Source: Ampullaceana balthica (taxonomy: Eukaryota; Mollusca; Gastropoda; Lymnaeidae). From it: a stretch of DNA of 64,000 bases. The stretch's first letter is position 1. Every line of letters starts with the position of its first letter. Positions 59,901 through 64,000 of the stretch are shown here, piece by piece. The position numbers were made by a program, and so were the translations under genes. The notes beneath the pieces were generated by a model that worked only from the letters and a program-made list of their open reading frames with translations, was not told the origin of the DNA and did no database searches. Location: positions 975,501 to 1,039,500 of the forward strand of contig CALYLW010000058.1 in the NCBI GenBank assembly GCA_944989445.1, read 5' to 3'.

Positions 59901-60816
59901 AGGTTGACTATGCTACACTGGAGAATCAGCCGACCAAACCTGACTGGGTTTATCTTGACCGATTGGGTCAGAGCATGAGGGAAGCCATGGAACTTGATCT
60001 GTTTGGATTTGATGTTATTATTGATAGTGAGACCAACCAGTATGGCATCATTGACATCAACTTCTTTCCAGGTAACTTGATTTTAAAAAAGTAATAATGG
60101 AATCAATGATCCTAATTACTTACATGGAAGACTAATTTTTAACACATACCATTCAAATTTATCTCAATAAATATGACCTTATCAATATACAAACGAATCA
60201 GTTGCTAGGCACATGGAAAGTCTTACTTTTGTATCAGAGAGTTAAATTTGTTTAAAATTAAGGTTTATGTTGTATTGGCTAGAAATTATAATACATATCT
60301 GTTGCATTTGTTTGACAATTTCCAGATAGCAAACTTTTGTTTTCTTCCTTTAGTTCACACATTAAAGTAAAATTTTAAAAGAACAATTATCATAATAATA
60401 CATTTTGTCATAAGTATTCATTTTCACTCACTATTTCTGATAAATAATTTCATCTCATATTTATAGGTTTTGAAGCTATCGACAACTTCTTTGGTATTTT
60501 ACTTGAGCATATTGTCAAAGTTTTGGATGCAAACGATAAGGGGGAGCTAGTCAATGGTCGGTTGCAGCCTCCCCCACATGATCCTGCAAGTATGAACATT
60601 CTAAACCAGCTTAATCTGGAGGCTCGCAGGTCATCAGAGAATCAGGTCAACAACATCTCATGGCCATCCATGTCACCATCTCCTGTCATTGATCTCAGCC
60701 CTAGGGGGTCAGAGAAGAGTCTTTCAGCAGAGAAATCATGCAGTCTGTACATAGGGGGGAACAATAATGTGATAGCTTCTGATGGGGGCAAGGTGGGGGA
60801 GACTTCCATCACCTAG
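29876..60816 (+). CDS. ITPK1: Inositol-tetrakisphosphate 1-kinase, complete, 10 exons, 410 aa
   Basis: Ten exons (29876-29952, 33380-33404, 48256-48381, 53382-53496, 53790-53888, 54646-54689, 55159-55318, 55550-55617, 59903-60071, 60467-60816) join in one frame into 410 aa; human ITPK1 is 414 aa. The enzyme is a cytosolic ATP-grasp kinase that phosphorylates inositol tris- and tetrakisphosphates on the way to InsP5 and InsP6. The N-terminus RRVGYWISEKKKKKLDF matches the family start. ATP-site residues fall at K150 and H155-G156 (CKPILAHGSTYAH) and K193 (AILYKILVVG). Metal-binding acidic residues fall at D275 (FGFDVIID) and at D289 and N291 (IIDINFFPG). The tail after about residue 315 is poorly conserved, as in vertebrates. 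Introns 2 (14.9 kb), 3 (5 kb) and 8 (4.3 kb) are full of repeats. No second in-frame start is better supported. Confidence 0.96.
29953..31410. other. ITPK1 intron 1, unique-looking part
   Basis: AT-rich intron sequence with no supported gene, RNA or recognisable transposon. Short ORFs here are chance. Confidence 0.5.
31419..32207. mobile_element. Non-autonomous hAT-like element (TAGGGCTG ends)
   Basis: The left end is TAGGGCTGTTAACGATTAAT. The right end ACGATTAATCGAG...CGCAGCCATA is its rough inverse. Flanks GAAATCAT and GAAATAAT make a 7/8 match for an 8-bp target duplication, typical of hAT. The 789-bp body has no intact ORF. It lies in ITPK1 intron 1. Confidence 0.65.
32815..33010 (+). 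repeat. CTGCGCGG interspersed repeat
   Basis: It holds TGTGCAAAGTTGCACAGAAA, then ACTGCTGCGCGGCAACAGTG, AGATATCTGCGCGG and GCCGCGCAGCTTGAGAACAT. The same ordered motifs occur twice at 58676-58895 in the same orientation, so this is a dispersed family rather than chance. Confidence 0.6.
33380..33404 (+). CDS. ITPK1: ITPK1 exon 2 (25-nt microexon)
   Basis: After TTTTCAG it finishes the Arg codon and encodes NAGIDLIQ, then GTAAGA. It aligns with the segment before the LNL/IDL strand in the ITPK1 N-terminal domain. Removing it would shift the frame, so it is required for the model. Confidence 0.88.
33405..35160. other. First part of ITPK1 intron 2, nothing recognised
   Basis: Low-complexity AT-rich intron. 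Short ORFs at 34042-34251 and 34614-34898 have no recognisable domain or splice context. Confidence 0.45.
35204..35520. repeat. 18-bp minisatellite, about 17.5 nearly perfect copies
   Basis: The unit is TCTAACCAACTAGTCTCA. Copies are essentially identical, implying recent expansion. The unit is a multiple of three and lacks stops on both strands, which creates false ORFs (SSNQLV repeats on plus, SWLDET repeats on minus). A 49-base flank, starting GAAATGTACGGTACCACT, is present both before (35165) and after (35528) the array. Confidence 0.97.
35577..35765 (+). repeat. tRNA-derived SINE
   Basis: The head GGGCGCGATGGTCTAAGTGG contains an A-box-like element, and CGCGGGTTCGAGCCC a B box. Further on, GTGAACGCTACATCACTTGC is shared with the SINE at 59392, marking a common central domain. 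It begins exactly where the flank of the 18-bp array ends. It has no tRNA 3' half fold, so I do not call a functional tRNA. Confidence 0.7.
36832..36977. repeat. 12-14-bp G-rich minisatellite
   Basis: The unit is GGGGTATAACTA with the G run varying from four to six, about 11 copies, in ITPK1 intron 2. The G tracts could form quadruplexes on the plus strand. Confidence 0.95.
37528..37775. repeat. 105-bp tandem repeat, about 2.3 copies
   Basis: Blocks TTACAGTACCTACTGCATAC, TTTAATATTTGGCTTGTGAA and GTACATGGTGCCAGTACTTG recur with a 105-base period, with few differences. Confidence 0.9.
38213..38941. mobile_element. Non-autonomous hAT element with exact 8-bp target duplication
   Basis: It starts CAGGGTTATCCAAACTTT and ends with the inverse, AAACTTTGAAAAACCCCCG. 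It is flanked on both sides by GCTTAACT (38205-38212 and 38942-38949), an exact 8-bp duplication as hAT transposases make. The 729-bp interior is non-coding and includes GGGCCGCATTTAGCCCACG near the right end. Confidence 0.85.
39121..39355 (+). mobile_element. CR1/jockey-like LINE, 3' end
   Basis: The plus-strand frame reads LIPYARTNTNKFPFFPSGIR and AWNG, then a stop and RKTNTLST, the C-terminal end of a LINE reverse transcriptase ORF. The tail AATCTTCTGTATAAAAAGAG and GCGCCTGTAACAGATAAG matches the copy at 49310-49890 (minus strand). Confidence 0.75.
39475..39600. repeat. 42-bp tandem repeat, exactly three copies
   Basis: The unit starts GATATACCCGTATTCTCTGA. It abuts the RTE-like reverse transcriptase frame, and its length (a multiple of three) keeps that frame open back to 39514. 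Confidence 0.92.
39601..40737 (+). mobile_element. RTE-like LINE reverse transcriptase, 5'-truncated, open frame
   Basis: A frame open from 39514 to 40737 (407 codons counting the repeat) encodes reverse transcriptase motifs in order: FVDFEKAFDS (residues 46-55), GVKQGCLLSPLLF (104-116) and FADDLAIL (148-155, catalytic Asp pair present). It continues with [33 protein letters not shown] and GKRQRGRPKRTWRR. The endonuclease and the first reverse transcriptase motifs are absent, so the copy is 5'-truncated. It ends near an ATGATGATG tail. The endonuclease at 25980-27060 could be from the same family. Having no stops over 1.1 kb suggests a young copy. Confidence 0.92.
40834..41130. repeat. 21-bp minisatellite, about 14 copies
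   Basis: The unit is GAGTTTATTGGACCATTTGA plus T, with CAGTTGAT variants. It begins about 100 bases after the LINE 3' end. Both strands stay open (KLIKWSN repeats on minus), giving false ORFs. Confidence 0.96.
41392..41513. repeat. 61-bp direct duplication
   Basis: GATTATTATC, CAGTGGTGTGTGCATTCCTC and GTCCAGCAACTGTTGGCCAC occur twice in tandem, differing at about one base. Confidence 0.93.
41561..42158. repeat. 32-bp minisatellite, split by a LINE tail
   Basis: The unit begins GAGTGCTACTACTGCTACCC. About three copies (41561-41650) and eleven to twelve copies (41790-42158) are separated by a LINE 3' fragment at 41654-41758. A leader CATCATGAAAATGTCCCACC precedes both blocks (41532 and 41761). 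Confidence 0.95.
41654..41758 (+). mobile_element. CR1-like LINE tail inside the 32-bp array
   Basis: AATCAGGAAAACCAACACTT through GGACGCAATAATCTTCTGT matches 39200-39310. It lacks both the upstream coding part and the final tail, so it is truncated at both ends and is not a simple LINE insertion. Confidence 0.75.
42239..42310. repeat. 20-bp tandem repeat, about 3.5 copies
   Basis: The unit is TGTCAACTGTTGTTGGCCTG, with minor changes. Confidence 0.88.
42531..43953. repeat. 35-bp minisatellite interrupted by a hAT element
   Basis: The unit begins TCTCAATTGGGATCATTAAA and contains CACGACTGTCAGG. About seven copies run to 42775, and a further copy resumes at 43919 after the insertion. Confidence 0.93.
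42776..43918. mobile_element. Non-autonomous hAT element with exact 8-bp target duplication
   Basis: The left end CAGTGGCGTAGCG is matched inverted by the right end CGCTACGCCGCTG (12/13). CTGTCAGG occurs exactly on both sides (42768-42775 and 43919-43926). The 1143-bp interior has a GGCGGCAAATTCCT block twice (about 42825 and 43146) and no intact ORF. Confidence 0.9.
43954..46106. other. ITPK1 intron 2, nothing firmly recognised
   Basis: Mostly AT-rich. A short repeat, CTAGACTTAGTTTGACAGCT, occurs twice near 44050-44105. An 82-codon frame at 45137-45385 has no recognised domain. Confidence 0.45.
46110..47960. mobile_element. Long GGGGCCGTCC-type element (PIF/Harbinger-like) with internal sequence
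   Basis: The ends GGGGCCGTCCATAAAGTACG and GTACTTTATGGACGGCCTC match the short MITEs at 17829 and 29240. TAA flanks both sides (46107-46109 and 47961-47963). At 1851 bp it is several times longer than the MITEs and holds unrecognised plus-strand frames at 46492-46719 and 46652-47011, the latter basic with RPLRIASRRQRE. These could be transposase remnants or captured sequence. A CCGGC-rich repeat (47490-47765) is nested near the right end. Confidence 0.7.
47490..47765. repeat. CCGGCTCCGG-rich interspersed repeat
   Basis: GGATTTCGGCTCCAGCTCCG is followed by repeated AATCCGG and GGATTTCACTTCATAAATCC blocks. The ends GGGTGTACAGGATTTC and AATCAGGTACATCCCTAC look like inverted termini. It is nested in the Harbinger-like element. 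Confidence 0.55.
47974..48183. mobile_element. Short hAT-like MITE beside ITPK1 exon 3
   Basis: CAGTGGTGGGCAAAC at the start and GTCTGCCCACCTCAG at the end are inverted repeats. GACTAAGA occurs exactly on both sides (47966-47973 and 48184-48191), an 8-bp target duplication. The interior has GGGCCACA and GGCCCGCAG motifs. It sits 3 bases after the TAA duplication of the Harbinger-like element and ends about 65 bases before a coding exon. Confidence 0.82.
48256..48381 (+). CDS. ITPK1: ITPK1 exon 3
   Basis: It encodes 42 codons, IDLKQSLETQGPFDLLVHKV through AIDNLE. The QGPFDLLVHK stretch matches the family QGPLDVIIHK block. A 210-bp hAT-like insertion ends only about 65 bases before its acceptor. 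Confidence 0.95.
49310..49890 (-). mobile_element. CR1/jockey-like LINE, C-terminal reverse transcriptase and 3' tail
   Basis: The minus-strand frame reads LEYASSVWDPSTKENIDKLE, QIQKRAARFITGEYS, VKSLNLETLEDRRTKSK and FFPSGIRAWNGLPEES before the stop and tail, with few interruptions. This is the end of a LINE ORF2. Related tails lie at 23240, 24540, 39200, 41654 and 21665. Confidence 0.85.
49894..50157. repeat. 53-bp minisatellite, about five copies
   Basis: The unit contains GATATATTGACTTCCTGTCA and CGTGTTGGTCAGCTGTGATC. It starts at the 5' edge of the CR1-like LINE fragment. Confidence 0.94.
50158..52300. other. ITPK1 intron 3, mostly unassigned
   Basis: It holds pogo-like GTTATCTCGATTCCCATGCT blocks at 50430-50580, four copies of an 18-bp CCGTCCTACGCCTACATT repeat at 50626-50690, and TTGTCAGGCTCGCGCATACC near 51206, also seen at 16173. 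No supported gene; the ORF at 51909-52244 has no recognised domain. Confidence 0.45.
52311..52510. repeat. 24-bp G-rich minisatellite, about eight copies
   Basis: The unit is GGGTTGTGTTCAGGTGGGAG plus GGCA. The length is a multiple of three and several frames are open, so the apparent ORFs over it are artefacts. Confidence 0.96.
52559..52792. repeat. 18-bp minisatellite, about 13 copies
   Basis: The unit is TGTCCACCTACCACACAA. It lies only 50 bases after the 24-bp array and is pyrimidine/A-rich where that one is G-rich. Confidence 0.96.
53382..53496 (+). CDS. ITPK1: ITPK1 exon 4
   Basis: It encodes TYIQNHPECVVLDPLDSIRR and LLDRYTQYQRV, matching the HPETIVLDPL...LLDR block of ITPK1. It ends with one base of the next codon before GTGAAG. 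Confidence 0.95.
53790..53888 (+). CDS. ITPK1: ITPK1 exon 5
   Basis: It encodes DHRCMIPTFVELNSTD through LAKAGVTFPL. It matches the D(D/H)RI-PPFMEL region and the GLTFPF strand leading to the ATP-binding lysine. Donor GTGAGT. Confidence 0.95.
54234..54318. repeat. 25-bp tandem repeat, about three copies
   Basis: The unit is ATCAATATAAAAATATGGCA plus GTTAC, in ITPK1 intron 5. Confidence 0.88.
54517..54622. repeat. ACACAGAAACAC tandem repeat
   Basis: Blocks ACACACAGAAACACAAATAC with TG spacers repeat about five times, ending 24 bases before the acceptor of ITPK1 exon 6. Confidence 0.88.
54646..54689 (+). CDS. ITPK1: ITPK1 exon 6 (44 nt, ATP-binding Lys)
   Basis: It encodes VCKPILAHGSTYAHQ. 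K150, H155 and G156 correspond to human K157, H162 and G163, which contact ATP in the ATP-grasp fold. Confidence 0.95.
55159..55318 (+). CDS. ITPK1: ITPK1 exon 7
   Basis: It encodes MSIIFNEESLKDIDPPCVAQ, SFINHNAILYKILVVG and QRPSLKNLYPG. The QxFINHNA(V/I)LYK block holds the second ATP-contacting lysine, K193. Confidence 0.96.
55550..55617 (+). CDS. ITPK1: ITPK1 exon 8
   Basis: It encodes PHTTIFFDTQEVSKADSDHP and LNA, matching the IFFNSHNVSKPESSS loop of the human enzyme. Confidence 0.92.
55742..56107. repeat. 21-bp minisatellite, about 17 copies
   Basis: The unit is TATACCCACAAATGTCTCCT plus A, shifting to a TATACCAACAAATG variant in the second half. Three plus-strand frames are open across it; none is a gene. 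It starts about 125 bases after ITPK1 exon 8. Confidence 0.97.
56590..57062 (+). mobile_element. LINE (L2/Crack/CR1-like) 3' end
   Basis: Plus-strand frames show eroded LINE C-terminal coding sequence, HLLKGRSLFVQPNN followed by a shifted WNSLP-type segment (GGAATTCTCTACCATTACAC). It then shows AAGCGCTGTGAGCCC, GGGATACAGCGCTATATAAA and a TTATTATTATTATT tail, a typical LINE end of this kind. Confidence 0.65.
57518..58608 (+). pseudogene. piggyBac transposase relic (PGBD-like)
   Basis: Pieces in several frames follow the family order: KPTKWGIKSFLLCESQTGY, VNAEIYTG, MDRYYNS (a DNFYTS-like site with one catalytic Asp), YNRHMGGCDKNDQ (another catalytic Asp), then RRHYRWPRHHFIKFF and a Cys-rich C-terminal ribbon, RCSMCKKYLCVKHGS. 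The N-terminal half, with the first catalytic Asp, is deleted: the ATG piece runs almost straight into the central region. Stops and frameshifts near 57712, 58028 and 58346 confirm it is dead. Confidence 0.88.
58676..58895 (+). repeat. Two CTGCGCGG interspersed repeat copies
   Basis: ACTGCTGCGCGGTGTCGG, GGCTGCGCAGCTCAGAGGGA and ACATTGGTGCAAATTTGCAC, then again ACTGCTGCGCAGCTGTGG, TTAGATATCTGTGTGG and ACGCAGCCGAAGC. The order matches 32815-33010. A degenerate reverse copy may lie near 63685-63760 (ACCAATGTTCCGTCTAAAG). Confidence 0.65.
59392..59762 (+). repeat. tRNA-derived SINE with 12-bp target duplication
   Basis: The head GGATACGGTGGTCGAGTGGC (A box) and CACGGGTTCGAATCC (B box) resemble a Leu/Ser-type tRNA. 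The body includes GTGAACGCTGCATCACTTGC, shared with 35577, and ends in a GAAGAAGAAGAAG tail. AGAGAATAAGTT occurs on both sides (59380-59391 and 59763-59774). It lies about 130 bases before ITPK1 exon 9. Confidence 0.88.
59903..60071 (+). CDS. ITPK1: ITPK1 exon 9 (metal-binding site)
   Basis: It encodes VDYATLENQPTKPDWVYLDR through MELDLFGFDVIID and QYGIIDINFFP. D275, D289 and N291 sit at the magnesium-ligand positions. Confidence 0.96.
60467..60816 (+). CDS. ITPK1: ITPK1 exon 10 (C-terminus and stop)
   Basis: It encodes GFEAIDNFFGILLEHIVKVL, the last helix of the fold, then a low-complexity Ser/Asn/Gly-rich tail ending GETSIT and TAG at 60814-60816. The tail has no recognised domain. Confidence 0.93.
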
Positions 60817-63800
60817 TTATAGATACCCAAGCATGATTCACATAATTGCAGCATCTAGAATTTTTTCATGGCATTGGAGATCTTCCTGATAGCCGTTAGA
60901 TTTAAAAAACAAAAAATCAACTTTCCAAGTGGATTGTCAACAGATTTTTTTTCCCCCATGAACTCGAATTGTTTACTCTCTTACTGCTGTTGTCAGTCAT
61001 GTACAGATTTTATATAATTGAGTGTAAATAATCACAGAGTCTGCTTTGTTATTTCGACTTAAGTTTTGAATAACCCATTTCAGGTTTAAGCTTACTTTTT
61101 AAAAAAATTATTCAGTGTAACCTTATATTCTAATCATATTACGAATTTTGCGTAATGGTATAGTTTAACTACCTAATAGATATAATGTAAGTTTTTTTGC
61201 ATATTCACTAGTTTATTTAAAATTATTTTTTATTCAATCACAGTTTATTTATTTCTTTTTTTTCTTTCTAAAAATAAAATTATAGTGTTTTTTTAAAAAT
61301 TCAACTTTTGACTATTATGGGGTTCATTTTAAACTAAATGTTCAACTGAAATGATCTCCTTCAATGGTAGTGGTTGACAAGTAATCTCATAACTGCACAC
61401 ATTACAAAAGGTTCATAATATAACAATATTAATATTGCATCTTATCATATCATACTTGCATCAAGTGTTTTTATATTATGTTATTTTAAACAAATAAAAT
61501 CATGAACTGACAATACCAGATAAGTGCAGCTAATTTCTACAATAAACTTTTTTATTTTGCTGAGCAATTATTAGGTATTCACATTTATTTGCTAAATCTC
61601 AAGTAAATTTTATGCCGTTTTTAAAATTACTTTGAAAGACACCATTGCACAGGGAGTAATATTTTTAGTTTTTAATCTTCATCATAGCTTACTAGCTAAA
61701 TGCATCATAACTAATAAAGTATTTTTTAATGATTGAAGAATGTAATTACCTTTAACTCTACTCTTGTCAGCTGGTGTAAAAGATTAGACAATTTAGTTTT
61801 TAAATTGACTCGACATTACTATTAAAAATATGTGTGCTAAATGAATGCAATCTAAAATCCTTTAATATCTCACAATAGTGAATGGTGAAATGGACCTATG
61901 CAATTTTTTTTCTTTTTACAAATATTGCAATGGCTTGTCAGAAAAAATATAACTCTTTGTTGGTTTTTTTATTTTGTTTGCCCAAGTTCAAGCTTTAAAG
62001 TCACAGTTTAATGACCATTTAACTTGGTCATGGTCCCAAAAGAATTTTCATTAAAATAAATTTTATAGTAAATACTTGAGCATTGGATCTTTTTGAAAAT
62101 CATAAATCTTGTTTCATAAGTCATTTAAACAATAATGGATATTACGTTTTATGGGGTCTTGTCATTTTTTAATTAATGCCTCCACACATTAGGTTTTCAC
62201 TTTCTCTTTTCAATGCTCTGAAATTTTGTTCTGTTTTGCAATTTAGTCAGAAAGTTGACTCTTTGAAGGTTTTATTTGTAAAAAGAAACAAAATGTTATG
62301 ACCTATTTTAAAATTCTTCGTTACGAAATGTTTTAAATCATTTTCAGCTATTTTAAGACTTCATAAGTGTACACTCAAAGGGTAACAAGGATCTCTGTCT
62401 TAGATAAAAAAAATATTTTAAACAACCTGTAAACTAGACAACAACAAATGTTGGAATCATTTTAGCCCTCTGCTAGTGTAATAATGTAATTCAGTTTAAT
62501 CAAGTTAAATAGTATTCCAATGAATTTTTTTCCCTTTGTTAAAATAAAAAATTATGGACCAAATTGTACAGATGGGATGATTTCAAAACTCTTTTTCTGA
62601 GACCAAGTTTTTATTATGTTTAAGTTTTCCTTTGCTTTGAAAAAATATATCACCTTTACTATTTTTCATTTTGTAACTCGAAAAAAATTATAGAAAGACT
62701 CATTAATATTTTTGATGGAAAAGTAGTGTAATAAATGCAAGCGCTTTAATTTTTGTTACGTTAAAAGTATGGACACAACTATTACATATAGGATGTAATA
62801 ACAGTGTGTGGTCAATTCTAATTCATCTTTGCATTTGAAAAATGAAATTGATTTAATTTTAGAATTAGAAGAAAAGAAACAAAAAAGATTTACTGAAGAT
62901 GCCAATACAAGTATACACAACTTAGTTTAAATTTAAAGCCCTCCAAATTTTTATAAAATATTTTCAATAGATTTGTGTGTAATTTGTAATACTCATTGAA
63001 TTCTTACAGAAGTTTACAATGATAGCAATAGTTTGATTGTATTTCTTGAATTGGCTATATTTAGATGTTTTATATCTGTAATTTTTACTGGAGTATTAGT
63101 GGAGAATTGACATTGATTTTTTAAAAAAACAATTAAGATTCAGTTGACTGGACTTCAGTAGAAAATTATTGTATTATATTAAAAATATAAAATGTCCCCA
63201 AATGTATGTATTTGTAAAAAGTTGATAACTATTACAAGGGTTTATTTACAAAATGCTGTACCTTTCCTTGAGCAGAGCTTGTTTTCTTTTCTCATTATTG
63301 AAAAAAAAAGACATTTGTTTTATCATGTTGATGATAGGTAATTAATTTGAATGTGTAAAATATAATAATTTTTTTAAAATACCCCATAATAAAAAACTTA
63401 ATGATTACAATTACAGTTTCTTGTATTTGGTTTTTTATCAACACATCCAGTCATTGATTTTCTTTTATTTAACTACTCGCAAATCTGTTGAGTTTTTAAT
63501 AGTAATAGTAATAGCATAGTGGTTGATTGTGCTTGCTCTGTTCATAGAAAGCCAGAAAGGTTGGTTGAAGAATGTATGTGTTTTGGCAGATATTGGAACT
63601 ATTAGGAGAATTCACACTTTATTAGTATTAGCCAGGGTATTAAAACTTTGCTGCCAATTTTCTTATTTAGCTTTATGTCTTGGTTGTTACCAATGTTCCG
63701 TCTAAAGTTTATTGTCCCATGTGCTATAAATAACCAACTGTAGTAGTGCACAAAATTTTTTTAGTATTACAGTGTATAAGTATAAGCCAGATTCTTACAA

Positions 63801-64000
63801 CAATAGAACCTTTATCTTAGTTATCAAATCAGTTAATATGATGAAATTTATTCAGTAAGACAAAATATAAGCAAAGAGAACCTGTTTCACAGTATTTTAC
63901 TTTGAATAACCTGAAAGTAACATCACATCGACTCAATGATTGAGCTCCATTGAATTTGAATGGACACTATTTTTTAATGAAGATGGGTTTTTATTTTCAA
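60817..64000 (+). other. ITPK1 3' UTR and downstream sequence
   Basis: AT-rich and without supported coding exons. AATAAA signals at 61493-61498 and 61541-61546 are the first clear candidates for cleavage, giving a UTR of about 700 bases; later signals exist. Nothing else is recognised to the end of the window beyond a possible degenerate repeat near 63685. Confidence 0.5.

Overview
This is a eukaryotic (animal) window: intron-rich genes on both strands with GT-AG splice sites, an AT-rich background, and introns and spacers packed with transposon relics and minisatellites. Protein similarity and the repeat types (RTE-like and CR1-like LINEs, tRNA-derived SINEs, hAT, piggyBac, pogo and Harbinger-like elements, Helitrons) suggest a lophotrochozoan, most likely a gastropod mollusc. 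That placement is an inference; no rRNA or mitochondrial marker is present.

Three host genes can be assembled exon by exon. (1) 41-10902, plus strand: the last 13 coding exons of a coiled-coil ER protein of the ribosome-binding protein 1 / kinectin family; the 5' part lies outside the window. (2) 14126-22576, minus strand: complete POLR2I (RNA polymerase II subunit RPB9, 127 aa) in five exons, with exon 1 more than 7 kb from exon 2. It converges on gene 1, with 3' ends only a few hundred bases apart. (3) 29876-60816, plus strand: complete ITPK1 (inositol-tetrakisphosphate 1-kinase, 410 aa) in ten exons over 31 kb. The three genes are unrelated in function (ER membrane organisation, transcription, inositol phosphate metabolism); nothing suggests co-regulation.

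The spacer between POLR2I and ITPK1 (22.6-29.8 kb) is almost entirely mobile DNA: fragments of at least three LINE families, a SINE, MITEs with a GGGGCCGTCCATAAA end, and a hAT transposase relic. POLR2I intron 1 carries Helitron-like ends and a large inverted-repeat element. ITPK1 introns 2 and 3 hold a dense set of tandem arrays (12-105 bp units) mixed with non-autonomous hAT elements that have readable 8-bp target-site duplications, an RTE-like reverse transcriptase ORF, and a 1.85-kb Harbinger-like element. ITPK1 intron 8 holds a complete but dead piggyBac element with TTAA duplications, plus a tRNA-derived SINE with a 12-bp target duplication.

I found no CRISPR array, operon, toxin gene or defence system. 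The unusual material is structural: nested and chimeric repeats, modular phase-0 exons, and tandem arrays that create long false ORFs. The ITPK1 and POLR2I models are firm, because every exon joins in frame with consensus splice sites. The family of gene 1 and the names of several transposon families are less certain.
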